NCBI RefSeq assembly: GCF_003931875.1
Contig: NZ_CP034245.1
Coordinates: 2,542,001-2,606,000, forward strand
Direction of reading: 5' to 3'
Source: Microbacterium sp. 10M-3C3
Lineage (GTDB): Bacteria > Actinomycetota > Actinomycetes > Actinomycetales > Microbacteriaceae
Length of the DNA stretch: 64,000 bases
Part shown: one piece after another, positions 11,675 through 24,634 of the stretch
How positions within the stretch are numbered: the stretch's first letter is position 1
How the letters are laid out: every line of letters begins with the position of its first letter
Notes under the pieces: generated by a model
What the model was told of the DNA's origin: nothing
Databases searched by the model: none
The model's input: the letters and a program-made list of their open reading frames with translations, nothing else
Made by a program: the position numbers and the translations under genes

Positions 11675-13081
11675 GTGGCGGTCCACACCAAGCATCCGGC
11701 GTCGGCGCCGCCGGTCGCCCCGGTCCGGGAGAAGACCTCGCACCTCCTCCTGCGCGGCTGGTGCGTCTTCGTGCTGGTGCTGGCGCTCGGCGGGACGGCG
11801 TGGGTGCTCGCCGTCGGCGCGATCGCGGCCGGCGTCGTGACCGTCGCATCCGGCATCGTCTCCGCGGTCGTGTGGCTCGTGGTGCGGCCCCCCGTGCAGG
11901 GCCGGCGTATGCCGTGGTTCGCGCTGGGGTACGTCGCGTGGGCGGGACTGTCGATGCTGTGGAGCGCGTGGCTCGCGACCTCGGCGCTCACGTGGCTGCT
12001 CCTGGTCGTGACGACCTTCCAGGGACTGTTCGTCGCGGCGGTGCTGACGTGGCGCGACATCATCCGCGCGCTCGCGTCGGGGCTCAAGTGGATCATCGGC
12101 CTCTCGATCGTGTTCGAGCTGGCCGTCTCGTGGATCGTGCACGGACCGCTGCTGCCCGGATTCGCCGTGCCCGACCGCACATACGACCCGATCGTGTACT
12201 GGTCGCGCGACAACTTCTTCGATATCGACGGCCGCATCCAGGGGATCTTCGGCAACGCCAACCTCCTCGGCGGCGTCATGGTGCTCGCGCTCATCGTCTT
12301 CGGCGCGCGCTACGCCGCCCGCGCTCCCCGGCGGCCGCTGCTGATCGCGTGGATGGCCGTCGCGGCGTTCCTCCTCATCCGCGCGGGTTCGGCGACCTCC
12401 TTCGTCGCCCTGGCCGCCGTCGCCGTCGTGCTCGGCACCGTCCTGCTCATGCGCACGGCCCGGCGCCCCGGCGAGCGCACGCGCTGGTACCTCCTGTATG
12501 CCGCGGTCGCGGCGGTGGGCGTCGGCGTCGCGTGGTTCGGCCGCGACACGCTGTTCGGGCTGCTCGGCCGCTCGGCCGATCTCACCGGCCGCGAGGAGAT
12601 CTGGGCGCGCGTGCTCGACCGCGTCGCGGAGCATCCCGTGATCGGGTGGGGCTTCGCCACCCCGTGGCTGCCGTGGGAGCCGCGGTTCGACCGGTGGATC
12701 GTCGACCACGGCCAAACGGTCATGCAGGCGCACAACATGTGGCTGGACGTCCTGCTGCAGGTCGGCGTCGTCGGCGTCGTGCTGCTCGCCCTCGCCTACC
12801 TCGCGTTCCTGTGGCGCGCGTGGTTCTTCGCGATCGACCGCCCGCGGTTCGACCTGCGCGCCGACCGTCCCTACTCGCCGCTCACCCTCGTGCCGACCCT
12901 CACCGGCGCTCTCCTGCTCGTGCAGGGCGTGTCCGAATCGGGGCCGCTCCTGGTGTGGGGCTGGCTGCTGTTCGTGCTGTTCGCCTTCAAGATCAAGCAG
13001 GCGCCGCTGGTCGGCGTCGGCCCGGCCGAGCAGAGCATGGCGATAGAGCGCGGCGAGCAGCCGCAGGCCACGGCGCCGTGA
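11675..13081 (+). CDS. O-antigen ligase-like membrane protein (Wzy_C), first copy
   Basis: The 468-residue polytopic protein has about eleven transmembrane helices. It has the large extracytoplasmic loop typical of the WaaL/Wzy_C family: RIQGIFGNANLLGGVM before it and LTGREEIWARVLDRVAEHPVIGWGFATPW within it. A conserved His and Asn lie in AHNMWLDVLLQVG. Such enzymes transfer or polymerise lipid-linked glycans on the outer face of the membrane. In an actinobacterium this would be a wall or capsular polymer. The GTG at 11675 follows TAGCCT by seven bases. Its stop overlaps the next gene's GTG, and the two proteins are clear paralogues. Confidence 0.85.
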   Translation: MAVHTKHPASAPPVAPVREKTSHLLLRGWCVFVLVLALGGTAWVLAVGAIAAGVVTVASGIVSAVVWLVVRPPVQGRRMPWFALGYVAWAGLSMLWSAWLATSALTWLLLVVTTFQGLFVAAVLTWRDIIRALASGLKWIIGLSIVFELAVSWIVHGPLLPGFAVPDRTYDPIVYWSRDNFFDIDGRIQGIFGNANLLGGVMVLALIVFGARYAARAPRRPLLIAWMAVAAFLLIRAGSATSFVALAAVAVVLGTVLLMRTARRPGERTRWYLLYAAVAAVGVGVAWFGRDTLFGLLGRSADLTGREEIWARVLDRVAEHPVIGWGFATPWLPWEPRFDRWIVDHGQTVMQAHNMWLDVLLQVGVVGVVLLALAYLAFLWRAWFFAIDRPRFDLRADRPYSPLTLVPTLTGALLLVQGVSESGPLLVWGWLLFVLFAFKIKQAPLVGVGPAEQSMAIERGEQPQATAP

Positions 13082-14430
13082 CGCCGGGTCCGCCGCATCC
13101 GCTCTCGGGCCTGCGCGCCCTGCTCGCCTCCGCCGCGTTCGCCCGCGCCTACGCCCTCACCGCGCTGACCGCCGTCTTCGGAGCGCTCGCGATCGAGCGC
13201 ATCGCGGGCATCGTCACGATCGCGACGATCATCTCCGGACTCGTCCTCATCGGCCTCGCGATGCTCGTGGCCCGGCGCGCGGAGTACTCCCTCGTGCGCC
13301 TGGCCCCCACCACGCTCGCCGTCTTCGTCGCGTGGCTGCTCGCGACCGTCGCGTGGACGGGCGACCCGACGAGCACGCTCGTCAGCTGGCTCAGCCTCGC
13401 CGGGATCGCCGTCATCGCCGTCGTCGTCGCGCTCGTGCGCGACACGATCCAGACGGTCCGGGCCCTCGGTGACGTCATGCGCTTCCTGCTGTCGCTGTCG
13501 CTCGGTCTCGAGATCCTCTCGGGCATCATCTTCGACACGCCGCTGGATTTCCTGGGCATCCAGGGACGCATCACCGATTTCGGGCCGATCCAGGGCCTGT
13601 TCGGCACACGCAACCTCCTCGGCTTCGTCACCGTGATCGCGCTCATCACGTTCCTGATCGAGTTCCGCACCCTGTCGGTGCACTCGAGCGTCGCGATCTA
13701 CTCCGTCGTCCTCGGCGGGGTGACCGCGACGCTCACCGACTCCCCCACCGTCTTCGTCGTCGCCGTCGCCGTCGCCCTCGCCACCGCCGCGCTCGTGGTC
13801 GTCCGGAACGCGCCGCGTGAACGGCGATCGGCACTGCAGTGGGTGCTCGCCGTGGCCGTCATCGTCGGCGTCGTCGCCGGCTACGCGCTGCGCGGCCCGA
13901 TCGTCCGGCTCCTCGGCGCCGGCACCGATTTCTCGCTGCGCACGGATCTGTGGGCCGCGCTCGTGCCGGTCGTCCGCTTCCGGCCCGTGCAGGGCTGGGG
14001 CTGGTTCGGGCCGTGGGTGCCCTCGGAATTCCCCTTCAACGCGATCAACTTCGCGCTCAAGCAGAACCACGCGTCGGCCCTCAACGCCTACCTCGACGTG
14101 CTGCTGCAGGCCGGCTGGGCGGGACTGCTGCTCTTCCTCGCGTTCACCGGGGTGGCGCTCGTGCGCGCGTGGCTCGATGCGAGCCAGCGCCGGTCGGTCG
14201 TGTACGCGTGGACGCCGCTCATCCTCGTCGCGCTCCTCGTCGACTCGCTCTTCGAGAGCTTCACCCTGTCGGGATTCGGCTGGTTCCTGCTCGTGCTGTG
14301 CGCCGTCCGCGCCGGTCAGTCGCGCTCGTGGCGCGAGCGCATGGACCCGCCGATGCCCCCCGGACGCTCGGGGCTGCCCTCGGGGGGCATCGCGCCGGGC
14401 GGTCAGGGTCCTGACGGGCCGGCCCGGTAG
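13078..14430 (+). CDS. O-antigen ligase-like membrane protein (Wzy_C), second copy
   Basis: The 450-residue paralogue has the same layout: GLFGTRNLLGFVTV, then FSLRTDLWAALVPVVRFRPVQGWGWFGPW, then QNHASALNAYLDVLLQAGW. The ligase motif histidine is kept in NHASALNAY. The C-terminal 30 residues are Pro/Gly-rich and cytosolic. The GTG at 13078-13080 overlaps the previous TGA (GTGA), so translation is coupled. The open frame runs far upstream, but that part is antisense-like and out of family. Two adjacent copies suggest either two polymers or distinct polymerase and ligase roles, which sequence alone cannot decide. Confidence 0.83.
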   Translation: MTPGPPHPLSGLRALLASAAFARAYALTALTAVFGALAIERIAGIVTIATIISGLVLIGLAMLVARRAEYSLVRLAPTTLAVFVAWLLATVAWTGDPTSTLVSWLSLAGIAVIAVVVALVRDTIQTVRALGDVMRFLLSLSLGLEILSGIIFDTPLDFLGIQGRITDFGPIQGLFGTRNLLGFVTVIALITFLIEFRTLSVHSSVAIYSVVLGGVTATLTDSPTVFVVAVAVALATAALVVVRNAPRERRSALQWVLAVAVIVGVVAGYALRGPIVRLLGAGTDFSLRTDLWAALVPVVRFRPVQGWGWFGPWVPSEFPFNAINFALKQNHASALNAYLDVLLQAGWAGLLLFLAFTGVALVRAWLDASQRRSVVYAWTPLILVALLVDSLFESFTLSGFGWFLLVLCAVRAGQSRSWRERMDPPMPPGRSGLPSGGIAPGGQGPDGPAR

Positions 14431-14442
14431 GATCGACGCGCC

Positions 14443-15441
14443 ATGAGCGAGCCAGAACGCGCCCCGTCCGCAGCAGCGACCTTCGACCCGGCGTCTGCGA
14501 CCATCGCGATCGTCACGTACAACCGATCGTCGCTCCTCACGCGCCTCCTCGAGAGCATCGTCCGGATGGACCCCAAGCCCGGGCACGTCGTCATCATCGA
14601 CAACGCATCGGTCGACGACACCGGACCCGTCGTCGAGTCCTTCCGCGACCGCATCGGCACGGAGATCGTCTATCGCCGCCTCGACACGAACACCGGTGGC
14701 TCGGGTGGCTTCTCCGAGGGCATGCGCGTCGCCTACGAGCTCGGCTCCGAGTGGATCTGGCTCATGGACGACGACGTCGAGGTCATTCCCGACGGACTGG
14801 CCCGGATGGGGGCGTGGGCGCCGCGGTTCCGCAGCATCCAGGGCCGCCGGTACGACTTCGACGGCAGCGAGTTCTACTGGCAGTACCGCGTGGCCGAGGC
14901 GCTAGCCATCCCGATCCCCTTCGCCCCCGCGGGCTTCGACGAGTCGGGGTACAAGGAGATGAACTCGGGGTGCTTCGAGGGCATGTTCATCCATCGCGAC
15001 ATCGTCGCCAAGATCGGCCTCCCCGACCCGCGCTTCTTCATCTATTGGGACGACCAGCTCTACGGCTGGCTCGCGTCGCGCCACACCACGTCCGTGATCG
15101 TGGACGAGTTCGTCCTGCGACGCACGCGCGAGATCAAGCAGTGGGACATGGGCATCCGCCACATGAACGCGTCGAGCGACGCCTATCGGTACTACATCAT
15201 GCGCAACCGCGCGATCATCCAGCAGTACTACCGGGCGCACGGCGTCTACCGCGCTGTTCCGTTCACGATGGGGACGGCGCTGACCTTCGCGAAGGAGCTG
15301 ATCCGCCTCCTGGCGGTGGAACGAACGGTGCGCGGCACGAGCCACCTGTTCCGGGGCCTCCGCGACGGCCGGGCGATCGCGAAGGATGAGTCCTTCCGAC
15401 CGATGCCCCCGCTCGAGGCGTCGACTCAGCCCGTCGCGTAG
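14443..15441 (+). CDS. GT2 glycosyltransferase, galactofuranosyl/rhamnosyl-transferase-like
   Basis: This 332-residue soluble GT-A enzyme shows ATIAIVTYNRSSLLTRLLES, IDNASVDDT, the glycine-rich NTGGSGGFSEGM and a metal-binding LMDDDVEV. Asp-Asp is seen again in FIYWDDQLYGW. The NxGGSGGF stretch is shared with GlfT1/GlfT2 and related enzymes that use UDP-galactofuranose or dTDP-rhamnose. The donor cannot be fixed from sequence. It starts 12 bases after the second ligase-like gene, with TAGGAT nine bases before the ATG, so it may be both in the operon and separately transcribed. Its end overlaps the convergent ABC ATPase gene by 16 bases. Confidence 0.87.
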   Translation: MSEPERAPSAAATFDPASATIAIVTYNRSSLLTRLLESIVRMDPKPGHVVIIDNASVDDTGPVVESFRDRIGTEIVYRRLDTNTGGSGGFSEGMRVAYELGSEWIWLMDDDVEVIPDGLARMGAWAPRFRSIQGRRYDFDGSEFYWQYRVAEALAIPIPFAPAGFDESGYKEMNSGCFEGMFIHRDIVAKIGLPDPRFFIYWDDQLYGWLASRHTTSVIVDEFVLRRTREIKQWDMGIRHMNASSDAYRYYIMRNRAIIQQYYRAHGVYRAVPFTMGTALTFAKELIRLLAVERTVRGTSHLFRGLRDGRAIAKDESFRPMPPLEASTQPVA

Positions 15442-16172
15442 TCGGCGTTGTAGCGGTCGAGGACCTCGCCGATCGGGGCGTCCATCGCGAGAGTCCCCTT
15501 GTCGAGGTAGAGACCGCGCTCGCAGAAGCGGCGCAGGTCCTTCTCGTTGTGGCTGACGAAGAAGAGCGTCCGCCCCTCGGCGAGCAGCTCGTCGATGCGC
15601 GCGTAGCACTTCGCCCGGAACGCCTTGTCGCCGACGGCGAGCACTTCGTCGACAAGCAGGATGGGTTCATCGAGCTGCGACACGACGGAGAACGCCAGGC
15701 GCACCTTCATCCCGTTGGACAGGTGCTTGTACGGGGTGTCGACGAAGTCGCCGATCTCGGCGAAGTCGATGATGCCGTCGAACCTGCGATTGACCTCGGC
15801 GCGTGACATCCCGTGAAGGCCGGCGGTCAATCGCACGTTCTCCCGCACGGACAGATCGCCCACGAAACCGCCGGTGATCTCGATGAGCGGGGCGACGCCG
15901 CCGCGCACGTCGACCGAGCCCTCGTCGGGCAGGAGGACGCCGGCCACGAGCTTCAGCAGCGTCGACTTCCCCTGACCGTTCCGGCCGACGACGCCGATGG
16001 ACTCGCCGGGGCGTACGTCGAAGGAGACGTCGCGCAGCGCCCAGAACTCCCCTGGGCGACTGCGGCGCGCGGAGCCCGCGAACAGATCCTTGACGGTGCG
16101 CCGCCCGCGCTTGTTGCGGCGGAAGCGGACGCCGAGATCGCGGACGGCGATGACGGGTTCGGATGCGGCCAT
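15426..16172 (-). CDS. ABC polysaccharide exporter ATPase, short form (TagH/RfbE type)
   Basis: This 248-residue ATPase has Walker A GRNGQGKST, a signature written LSNGM and Walker B ILLVDEVLAVGD. The FVSHNEKDLRRFCERGLYLDKG ending places it in the polysaccharide/teichoic acid export group. It stops soon after the nucleotide-binding domain and lacks the C-terminal glycan-recognition domain found in the second ATPase at 24635. Export is therefore probably not coupled to a terminal sugar cap. The ATG at 16170-16172 overlaps the permease stop by one base (TGATG). The pair forms one exporter. Confidence 0.9.
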   Translation of the reverse strand: MAASEPVIAVRDLGVRFRRNKRGRRTVKDLFAGSARRSRPGEFWALRDVSFDVRPGESIGVVGRNGQGKSTLLKLVAGVLLPDEGSVDVRGGVAPLIEITGGFVGDLSVRENVRLTAGLHGMSRAEVNRRFDGIIDFAEIGDFVDTPYKHLSNGMKVRLAFSVVSQLDEPILLVDEVLAVGDKAFRAKCYARIDELLAEGRTLFFVSHNEKDLRRFCERGLYLDKGTLAMDAPIGEVLDRYNADYATG

Positions 16173-16963
16173 CACAGCTCCTTCAGCACCGGCCGCTCCA
16201 GGCGCCGGAAGACGACGACGCCGAGGGCGAGGATGCCGATCGACATCGCCGCCGCGACCGCGATGGACAGCGTGTCCCACTGATCGGGGAAGAAGCCCAT
16301 CCGGAACAGCGTGAAGATGCCCGAGAGCGGGTTGAACGCCGCGAGCTGCTCGAAGCCACCCGGAAGATCGACAACGCCGTAGATGATCGGCGACGCATAG
16401 AAGAGTGCGCGCAGCACGAGCCGGGTCGTGCGCTCGAGGTCGCCGAACAGCACGCACAGCGGGGCGACGATGAGCCCGAGGCCCACCAGCAGCACGCCCT
16501 GGAGCACGATGGCGACGGGGAAGAGGAGGAGGCCGGGGCCGACCGGCGCTCCCGCGACGACGGCGAAGAGCACGAGCACCGGGAGCGAGAAGAGGAACTC
16601 CATCCCCTTGCTCAGCACAATGCGATTGACCCAGATCGACCGCGGAATCGACGTGGAGCGAACGAGGCGCGCGTCTTTGTTGAAGGCACGGGTGAAGTCG
16701 GTGACCGCGGCGTTGAACCACACCCACGGGAGCAGTGCGGTGATGAGGAAGACGATGTAGGGCTGCTCCCCCACGGTCCGCTGGAAGACCTGGGTGAAGA
16801 CGAACCAGTAGATGGCGCTCATGACGAGCGGATCCAGGACCGACCACACGTAGCCCAGCGCGCTGGTGGCGTACCGGACCCTCAGGTCGCGAGCCGACAG
16901 CAACCACAGCGAGTGCAAGTAGCGCCGGGGCGATCCGGGGGCGCCGACGGCGGCGGAGGTCAC
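16172..16963 (-). CDS. ABC polysaccharide exporter permease (ABC2 type), first system
   Basis: This 263-residue permease has six transmembrane helices and the amphipathic opening LWLLSARDLRVRYATSALGYVWSVLDP typical of the TagG/RfbD/Wzm family. The GTG at 16961-16963 is preferred over upstream starts because TAGGAT (minus strand, 16976-16971) sits seven bases upstream, fitting a leaderless transcript. It is the first gene of a two-gene operon with the ATPase and is divergent from the GT2 gene at 17102. Its substrate is presumably a polyprenyl-linked glycan made by neighbouring enzymes. Confidence 0.88.
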   Translation of the reverse strand: MTSAAVGAPGSPRRYLHSLWLLSARDLRVRYATSALGYVWSVLDPLVMSAIYWFVFTQVFQRTVGEQPYIVFLITALLPWVWFNAAVTDFTRAFNKDARLVRSTSIPRSIWVNRIVLSKGMEFLFSLPVLVLFAVVAGAPVGPGLLLFPVAIVLQGVLLVGLGLIVAPLCVLFGDLERTTRLVLRALFYASPIIYGVVDLPGGFEQLAAFNPLSGIFTLFRMGFFPDQWDTLSIAVAAAMSIGILALGVVVFRRLERPVLKEL

Positions 16964-16970
16964 GCGAATA

Positions 16971-17095
16971 ATCCTATGGGCGAGGGCGCAGAGGGCCCTA
17001 TCCCCGCCGAACCGGGCGAACTCTTGCACGACCCTGCCGAACTTGCCGGAGCGGTTCGCGGTCCACCGTCAACCGACGTCCAGCGCGGATACGCT
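16971..17095. promoter_or_regulatory. Divergent leaderless promoters between exporter and GT2 gene
   Basis: The minus-strand -10 element TAGGAT (16976-16971) is seven bases before the exporter GTG. The plus-strand TACGCT (17090-17095) is six bases before the ATG at 17102. The 138-base gap therefore drives both directions. No clear -35 matches were found. Confidence 0.5.
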
Positions 17096-17101
17096 AGGCG
17101 G

Positions 17102-18130
17102 ATGCAGAGTGCCGGCGCCGACCCTCTCGTTTCCGTCGTGGTCCGAACGCGGAACCGCCCGACGCTCCTGCGGGAGGCACTGCGCGACATCCAAGCCCAA
17201 GAGTTCCAAGATTTCGAGATCGTGCTGGTTGACGACGGTGACGACGCCGCGGATGTCGAGGCCGTCCTCGATGACCTCGAGGAGCTTCGTGGACGCGTCC
17301 AACTCATCGATCACACATCCGGTCCGCACGGTCGAGCGCGGGCGGCGAACGCCGGACTGCGCGAGGCTCGAGGCTCGTTCGTCGTCCTGCACGACGACGA
17401 TGACAGCTGGTCCGCTGACTTCCTCGCGGTCACCACCGCATATCTGCTCGCCCACCCCGACGCCTGGGCCGTGGCCACGCACACCGAGGTCGTCGTGCAT
17501 CGCACCGACGGCGAGAGCGGCGAAGAGCGCGAAGAGCGCGTCCTCCTCACTCCCGAGCTGCGGGCGATCACCATTCCCGACATGCTCAAGGCGAATCGCA
17601 TCACGACGCATTCGTTCCTGTACCGCCGCGCAGTTCATGAGGAGATCGGCTTCCTGCGGGAGGACCTGCCCGCGCACGAGGATTGGGAGTTCTATCTCCG
17701 GTTCATCGCCCGGCATCCCATCGACCTGCTTCCGCTCCCGGCGCGAGCCTTCTGGCACCACCGACCCGAAGCTGTCGGCGATCAAGGCAACAGCGTCTTC
17801 GTCCTGGACGTCGACCACGAATCGACGCAGGCGCGCATCCGTGACGAAGAGATCCGCGCGGCGGCCGCGCGCACAGGCTGGGGACCCGCGCTGCACCTTT
17901 CGCATGTCGCCGCGTCGATGGAGAAGGCTCTCGACGCTCGAGCCGCGCAGCTCCGAGCCGATCACGACGACGTGCGCTCCCGGCTCGAGGCGATCGAGGC
18001 ACGGCTCGATGACCTGCTGCGAGCGCTCGGCGAGGTGCATCGGCGGGTCGACGAGACATCGGAGCTCGTGATGCAGCGCACCAGTGTCGGAGGGATGCTC
18101 CGTCGGGTCCGCAGCGCCCTGCGACGGTGA
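17102..18130 (+). CDS. GT2 glycosyltransferase with C-terminal coiled coil
   Basis: The 342-residue protein has a family 2 GT-A domain over about residues 8-230: VSVVVRTRNRPTLLREAL, IVLVDDGDDAADV, HGRARAANAGLREARG and the metal-binding VLHDDDDSW. EDWEFYLRF serves as the base-containing motif. Residues about 270-330 form a charged helix likely to be a coiled coil, perhaps for docking to a membrane partner. The ATG at 17102 is six bases from TACGCT. The frame is open far upstream, but only as antisense to the exporter genes. Donor and acceptor are unknown. Confidence 0.87.
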   Translation: MQSAGADPLVSVVVRTRNRPTLLREALRDIQAQEFQDFEIVLVDDGDDAADVEAVLDDLEELRGRVQLIDHTSGPHGRARAANAGLREARGSFVVLHDDDDSWSADFLAVTTAYLLAHPDAWAVATHTEVVVHRTDGESGEEREERVLLTPELRAITIPDMLKANRITTHSFLYRRAVHEEIGFLREDLPAHEDWEFYLRFIARHPIDLLPLPARAFWHHRPEAVGDQGNSVFVLDVDHESTQARIRDEEIRAAAARTGWGPALHLSHVAASMEKALDARAAQLRADHDDVRSRLEAIEARLDDLLRALGEVHRRVDETSELVMQRTSVGGMLRRVRSALRR

Positions 18131-18174
18131 GCGGGTCCGAGTGGACCGATCGCCGTTGGTAGTGTGTCCCGGTC

Positions 18175-19593
18175 ATGATTCACGCCGACGAGACCCCTCG
18201 CACTGCGCGCACGCGCGTCCTGCTGATCACCGGAGATCCGATCCGCTCGCGGATGGCGGGCCCAGCGATCCGGGTCTGGAACATGGCGGAGCAGCTCGCG
18301 CCGTTCTGCGACGTTCGGATCGTGTCGTGGAAGCGCATCGAGCGCACCAGTGATCGGTTCGGTCTGCACCATGTTCCGGAGTACGACGACACCGCCATGG
18401 CAGCCCACGAGAAGTGGGCCGACGTCATCGTCGTCCAAGGCATGTCCTTCCGCATCTTTCCTGTCATCGCGCGCACGGAGAAGATCGTGGTCGCGGATCT
18501 GTACGACCCCTTCCAGCTCGAGCAGCTTGAGCAGAACAAGCATGAGGAGCGCCCGGTCTGGGAGGAGGAAGTATGGAAGGCCGTCTCCCTGCTGAACCAG
18601 CAGCTCGCGCGCGCGGACTTCTTCCTGTGCGCAACGGACCGCCAGCGTGATCTCTGGCTCGGCAACCTCTCGGCTCTCGGCCGTCTGAATCCTGCGACGT
18701 ACGCGTCGGACCCGAACTTCGACAGGCTGCTCGCGATCGCGCCCTTCGGCCTGCCCGCCGAGCCTGCCGTGCGCACACGTGCGGCCATCAAGGGAGTGGT
18801 GCCGGGGATCGCCGCCGACGACAAGGTGCTCATCTGGGGCGGAGGAATCTACAACTGGTTCGATCCGGTCACACTGATCGAAGCGATGGCGATCCTGGCC
18901 CCCTCACGCCCGGACATCAAGCTCTTCTTCTTGAGCACCGCCCACTTCAATCCCGACGTCCCTGAGATGAAGGTCGCCACGGACGCGATCGCAAGGGCGC
19001 GCGAGCTCGGTGTGTACGGGACGAACGTGTTCTTCAACGATGGATGGGTGGAGTACGACGACCGCGTCAACTATCTGCTGGACGCCGATCTCGGGGTCAG
19101 CACCCATCCGATCCACGCGGAGACGCGGTTCTCCTTTCGCACCCGGATCCTGGACTATCTGTGGGCCGGGCTCCCTGTCGTGTCCTCAGACGGCGACGCC
19201 TTTGCCGACCTGGTGCGCAGCACCGGCTGTGGCCGGGTCGTCGCACCACAGGACGCCGCGGCACTCGCGGCGGCGGTGCGGGAGCTGCTCGACGATGCGG
19301 ATTCGCTGGACGTCGCCCGTCGCGCGGTGGCCGAGATACGAGAACAGTTCCGCTGGGAACGCACTCTGGCTCCTCTGGTGGAGTTCTGCCGGAACCCTGC
19401 GGTCGCCCCCGATCGCGGCACGATGCGTCGGTCCCCGATCGCGGATCGCGGCGGATTCGAGCGGATTCTCGCGATGCCGCGCGGGCGACGGCGCGATCTC
19501 GCGCTGCTCGTGCACTATCTGAGACGCGGTGGTCTCGCGCTCGTTCGCGAGAAGCTCGCAGAGCGACGCGCTCGAGTGACATCGGACGACTGA
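18175..19593 (+). CDS. GT4-like glycosyltransferase (GT-B fold)
   Basis: The 472-residue protein is GT-B-like. An N-terminal Rossmann opening, RVLLITGDPIRSRMAGPAIR, is followed by a second domain starting at DDKVLIWGGGIYNWFDPVTLIEAM. LGVSTHPIHAETRFSFRTRILDYLWAGLPVV is a nucleotide-sugar binding region containing the usual glutamate/arginine cluster. An extra basic tail of about 50 residues (RRGGLALVREKLAERRARV) may contact the membrane. TAGTGT lies nine bases before the ATG. It runs in the same direction as the GT2 gene 44 bases upstream and probably acts on the same glycan. Confidence 0.85.
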   Translation: MIHADETPRTARTRVLLITGDPIRSRMAGPAIRVWNMAEQLAPFCDVRIVSWKRIERTSDRFGLHHVPEYDDTAMAAHEKWADVIVVQGMSFRIFPVIARTEKIVVADLYDPFQLEQLEQNKHEERPVWEEEVWKAVSLLNQQLARADFFLCATDRQRDLWLGNLSALGRLNPATYASDPNFDRLLAIAPFGLPAEPAVRTRAAIKGVVPGIAADDKVLIWGGGIYNWFDPVTLIEAMAILAPSRPDIKLFFLSTAHFNPDVPEMKVATDAIARARELGVYGTNVFFNDGWVEYDDRVNYLLDADLGVSTHPIHAETRFSFRTRILDYLWAGLPVVSSDGDAFADLVRSTGCGRVVAPQDAAALAAAVRELLDDADSLDVARRAVAEIREQFRWERTLAPLVEFCRNPAVAPDRGTMRRSPIADRGGFERILAMPRGRRRDLALLVHYLRRGGLALVREKLAERRARVTSDD

Positions 19594-19606
19594 GTCGACT
19601 GATCGA

Positions 19607-21627
19607 TCAGTTCGCCGGGAGCGGTCCGCACTGATCGATCCGCAACAGCGACGAGTCCCCGTCGGTCGCCACTGTCGTGAAGAGTCCCGCCTGCACGGCC
19701 GCATGGATGGCGGCGAACTTGTTCCCCGAGGGATCGCCCCCACCGAACTCGTGCGGCGCGTAGACGACGAAGCGCACGCGTAGCGCATCGAGAGCCGCGC
19801 ACACAGCCGGATCGTCGCCGATGCCGTCGAGACGCGTCGCCAAGATCGCGCGCTGGGCGTCCCACTGTCCGTTGACGTGCGGAAAGACCGGCTCACGACC
19901 GCCGTACACGAGCGAGAGCGCAGAACCGTCCCAGGGATCTCCGAGGACGCGCTGGTCAGGCGGGATCCACGATGCCGAAGCGCGGAGGAACTCGATCTGC
20001 GCGGCCGACACGACCTCGGTCGAGGCCGCCGTCGATGGTAGGCGGAACACGAAGGCGACGTCGCGCGGCAGACCACCCACCGCGAGTCCGAGGATGGCGG
20101 ATGACGCGGTCGCCGCCGCGAGGACAAGCGGAAGGGTGCGCATCAGCCGACCGCGAACCCGCGCTGCCAGCGCGAGGATGCCGAAGGTCGCCAGTGTCAC
20201 CCCCAGTACCGGCAGGACCGAGCTGAGGCGGTAGCGGTCCTTGTACCACAGGGCGGTGAGCAGCTTCGTCAGCACATCGTCAGACCCGGCTGCGAGCGCG
20301 AAGAGGATCGCGACGCTCGCGTAGGCCACGGCCATCCAACGGAACCCGCGACGGCGCCCAGCCGCGACGATGCCGATCAGCACGGCCACGGCCAGCACAG
20401 CCGCCGGGAGCGTCGGACCGACTGCCACGCCCGTCGGCCACGATTGGGCGAGGACTTGGAGGAGGCCCTGTGCGATGGACTGATCACCGCGCGCCTGGGG
20501 TCCGCTGAGGCGGTCTGTGAGCGGGCGCTCGAACAGACCGAGCCCGAACACGGCGTATGAGAAGACGGCCGCGGTCATCAGCAGCGCCGCGGCGAGAAAG
20601 CCCACCAGGAGCATCCGCGCGCGACGCGCCGTCACCCCGCCTCTCGCAAGGGCTGATCGATAGGCGGCGACGGCTGAGGAGATGACGAACGGCGCGATGA
20701 TCAGCGCCCAGCTCGCCAGCACCCGCGGCTGCGCGAAGCACACCGCGACCAAACCGAGAGCCGCGGCGGTCGCAGCGGTCGAGCCCCCGAGGGCCGGCAA
20801 CCGGCGCGATTCGCCCCGCCGCAGTCCTCGGATCGCGACCGGCGCCGCGATTGCGACGGGAAGCACGGCCGTCGCGAGGAAGGTGGGATACAACGAGCCC
20901 CACGTCAGAAGCGTGTACGGCATCGCAGCGAACGTCGCGGAAAGCAGAGTGGCGACACAGCTCACCAGAACGCGATCGAACTGCGGCAGGAGCACGACGG
21001 CGAGCCACGCACTCCCGGGCACCCATATCGCCACAGCGACGGCGAGCCACGTCGCGTTGACCGCGACCGGGACACCCGCTCCACTGAGCTGTGCGGTCAG
21101 GGCGACGATCGAGTGCCACCCCGACGGGTAGAACGCCCACGTCTTGTCGGTTTCGATCAAGGTCCGCAATGTCAGCGACGACGCGTCACCCGTCTCGAGG
21201 ATGTGCGCGATCGCCGCAAGGTGGAAGACGTTGTCGTAGGTCTGGCTGATGCGACTCGGGTCCGGAACCTGGGAGAACGCGAGGAAGGCGATCGCGACCG
21301 CGGCAAGCCCCCAGGCGACGACGACCGAAGCCCGCGGCATGCGCGGCGGCGGCTCGTCGCGACCCCGCGGCGCAACCTTGCGCAGCAGCGTCCAGAGCGC
21401 CACGCCGACGACGGCGGCCGTGATGAGGACCGGAGCCGCCGTGAACGGTATCCGCACCAGCCCGGCGATCACTCCGGCAAGCCCGACGACCGCGATGCCC
21501 GACGCGCCACCGACCGCGATGCGAGCGTGAGCGGACAATCTCAGCGGCCACGTGGCCAACAGGCCGGGAACCATGATGACCGCCACTGCGACGAGCGCCG
21601 GAATGATCGCGCTCCCCCATGCCGAGC

Positions 21628-21631
<4 letters not shown>
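19607..21631 (-). CDS. DUF6541-type polytopic membrane protein, GT-C-like
   Basis: The 674-residue protein has about 13 transmembrane helices with a short first loop (DPSRISQTYDNVFHLAAIAHILETGD). A soluble extracytoplasmic C-terminal region of about 150 residues ends LLRIDQCGPLPAN. The conserved first-loop acidic residues and FYPSGWHSIVALTAQL are typical of DUF6541 proteins. These look like GT-C glycosyltransferases that use polyprenyl-phosphate sugars. Function is inferred from topology and context only. The ATG at 21629-21631 overlaps the GlfT2-like stop as ATGA, making it the last gene of the long minus-strand glycan operon. Confidence 0.8.
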
Positions 21632-24599
<2,968 letters not shown>

Positions 24600-24634
24600 T
24601 CATCACCCGGGTGAGCCGGGCGCCGAATCACGTG

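Noticed and set aside
19598..19611. 14-base palindrome ACTGATCGATCAGT between convergent genes as a terminator
   Set aside because: It is fully self-complementary with no loop, so it cannot fold well as RNA. It could be a protein site, but there is no further support.
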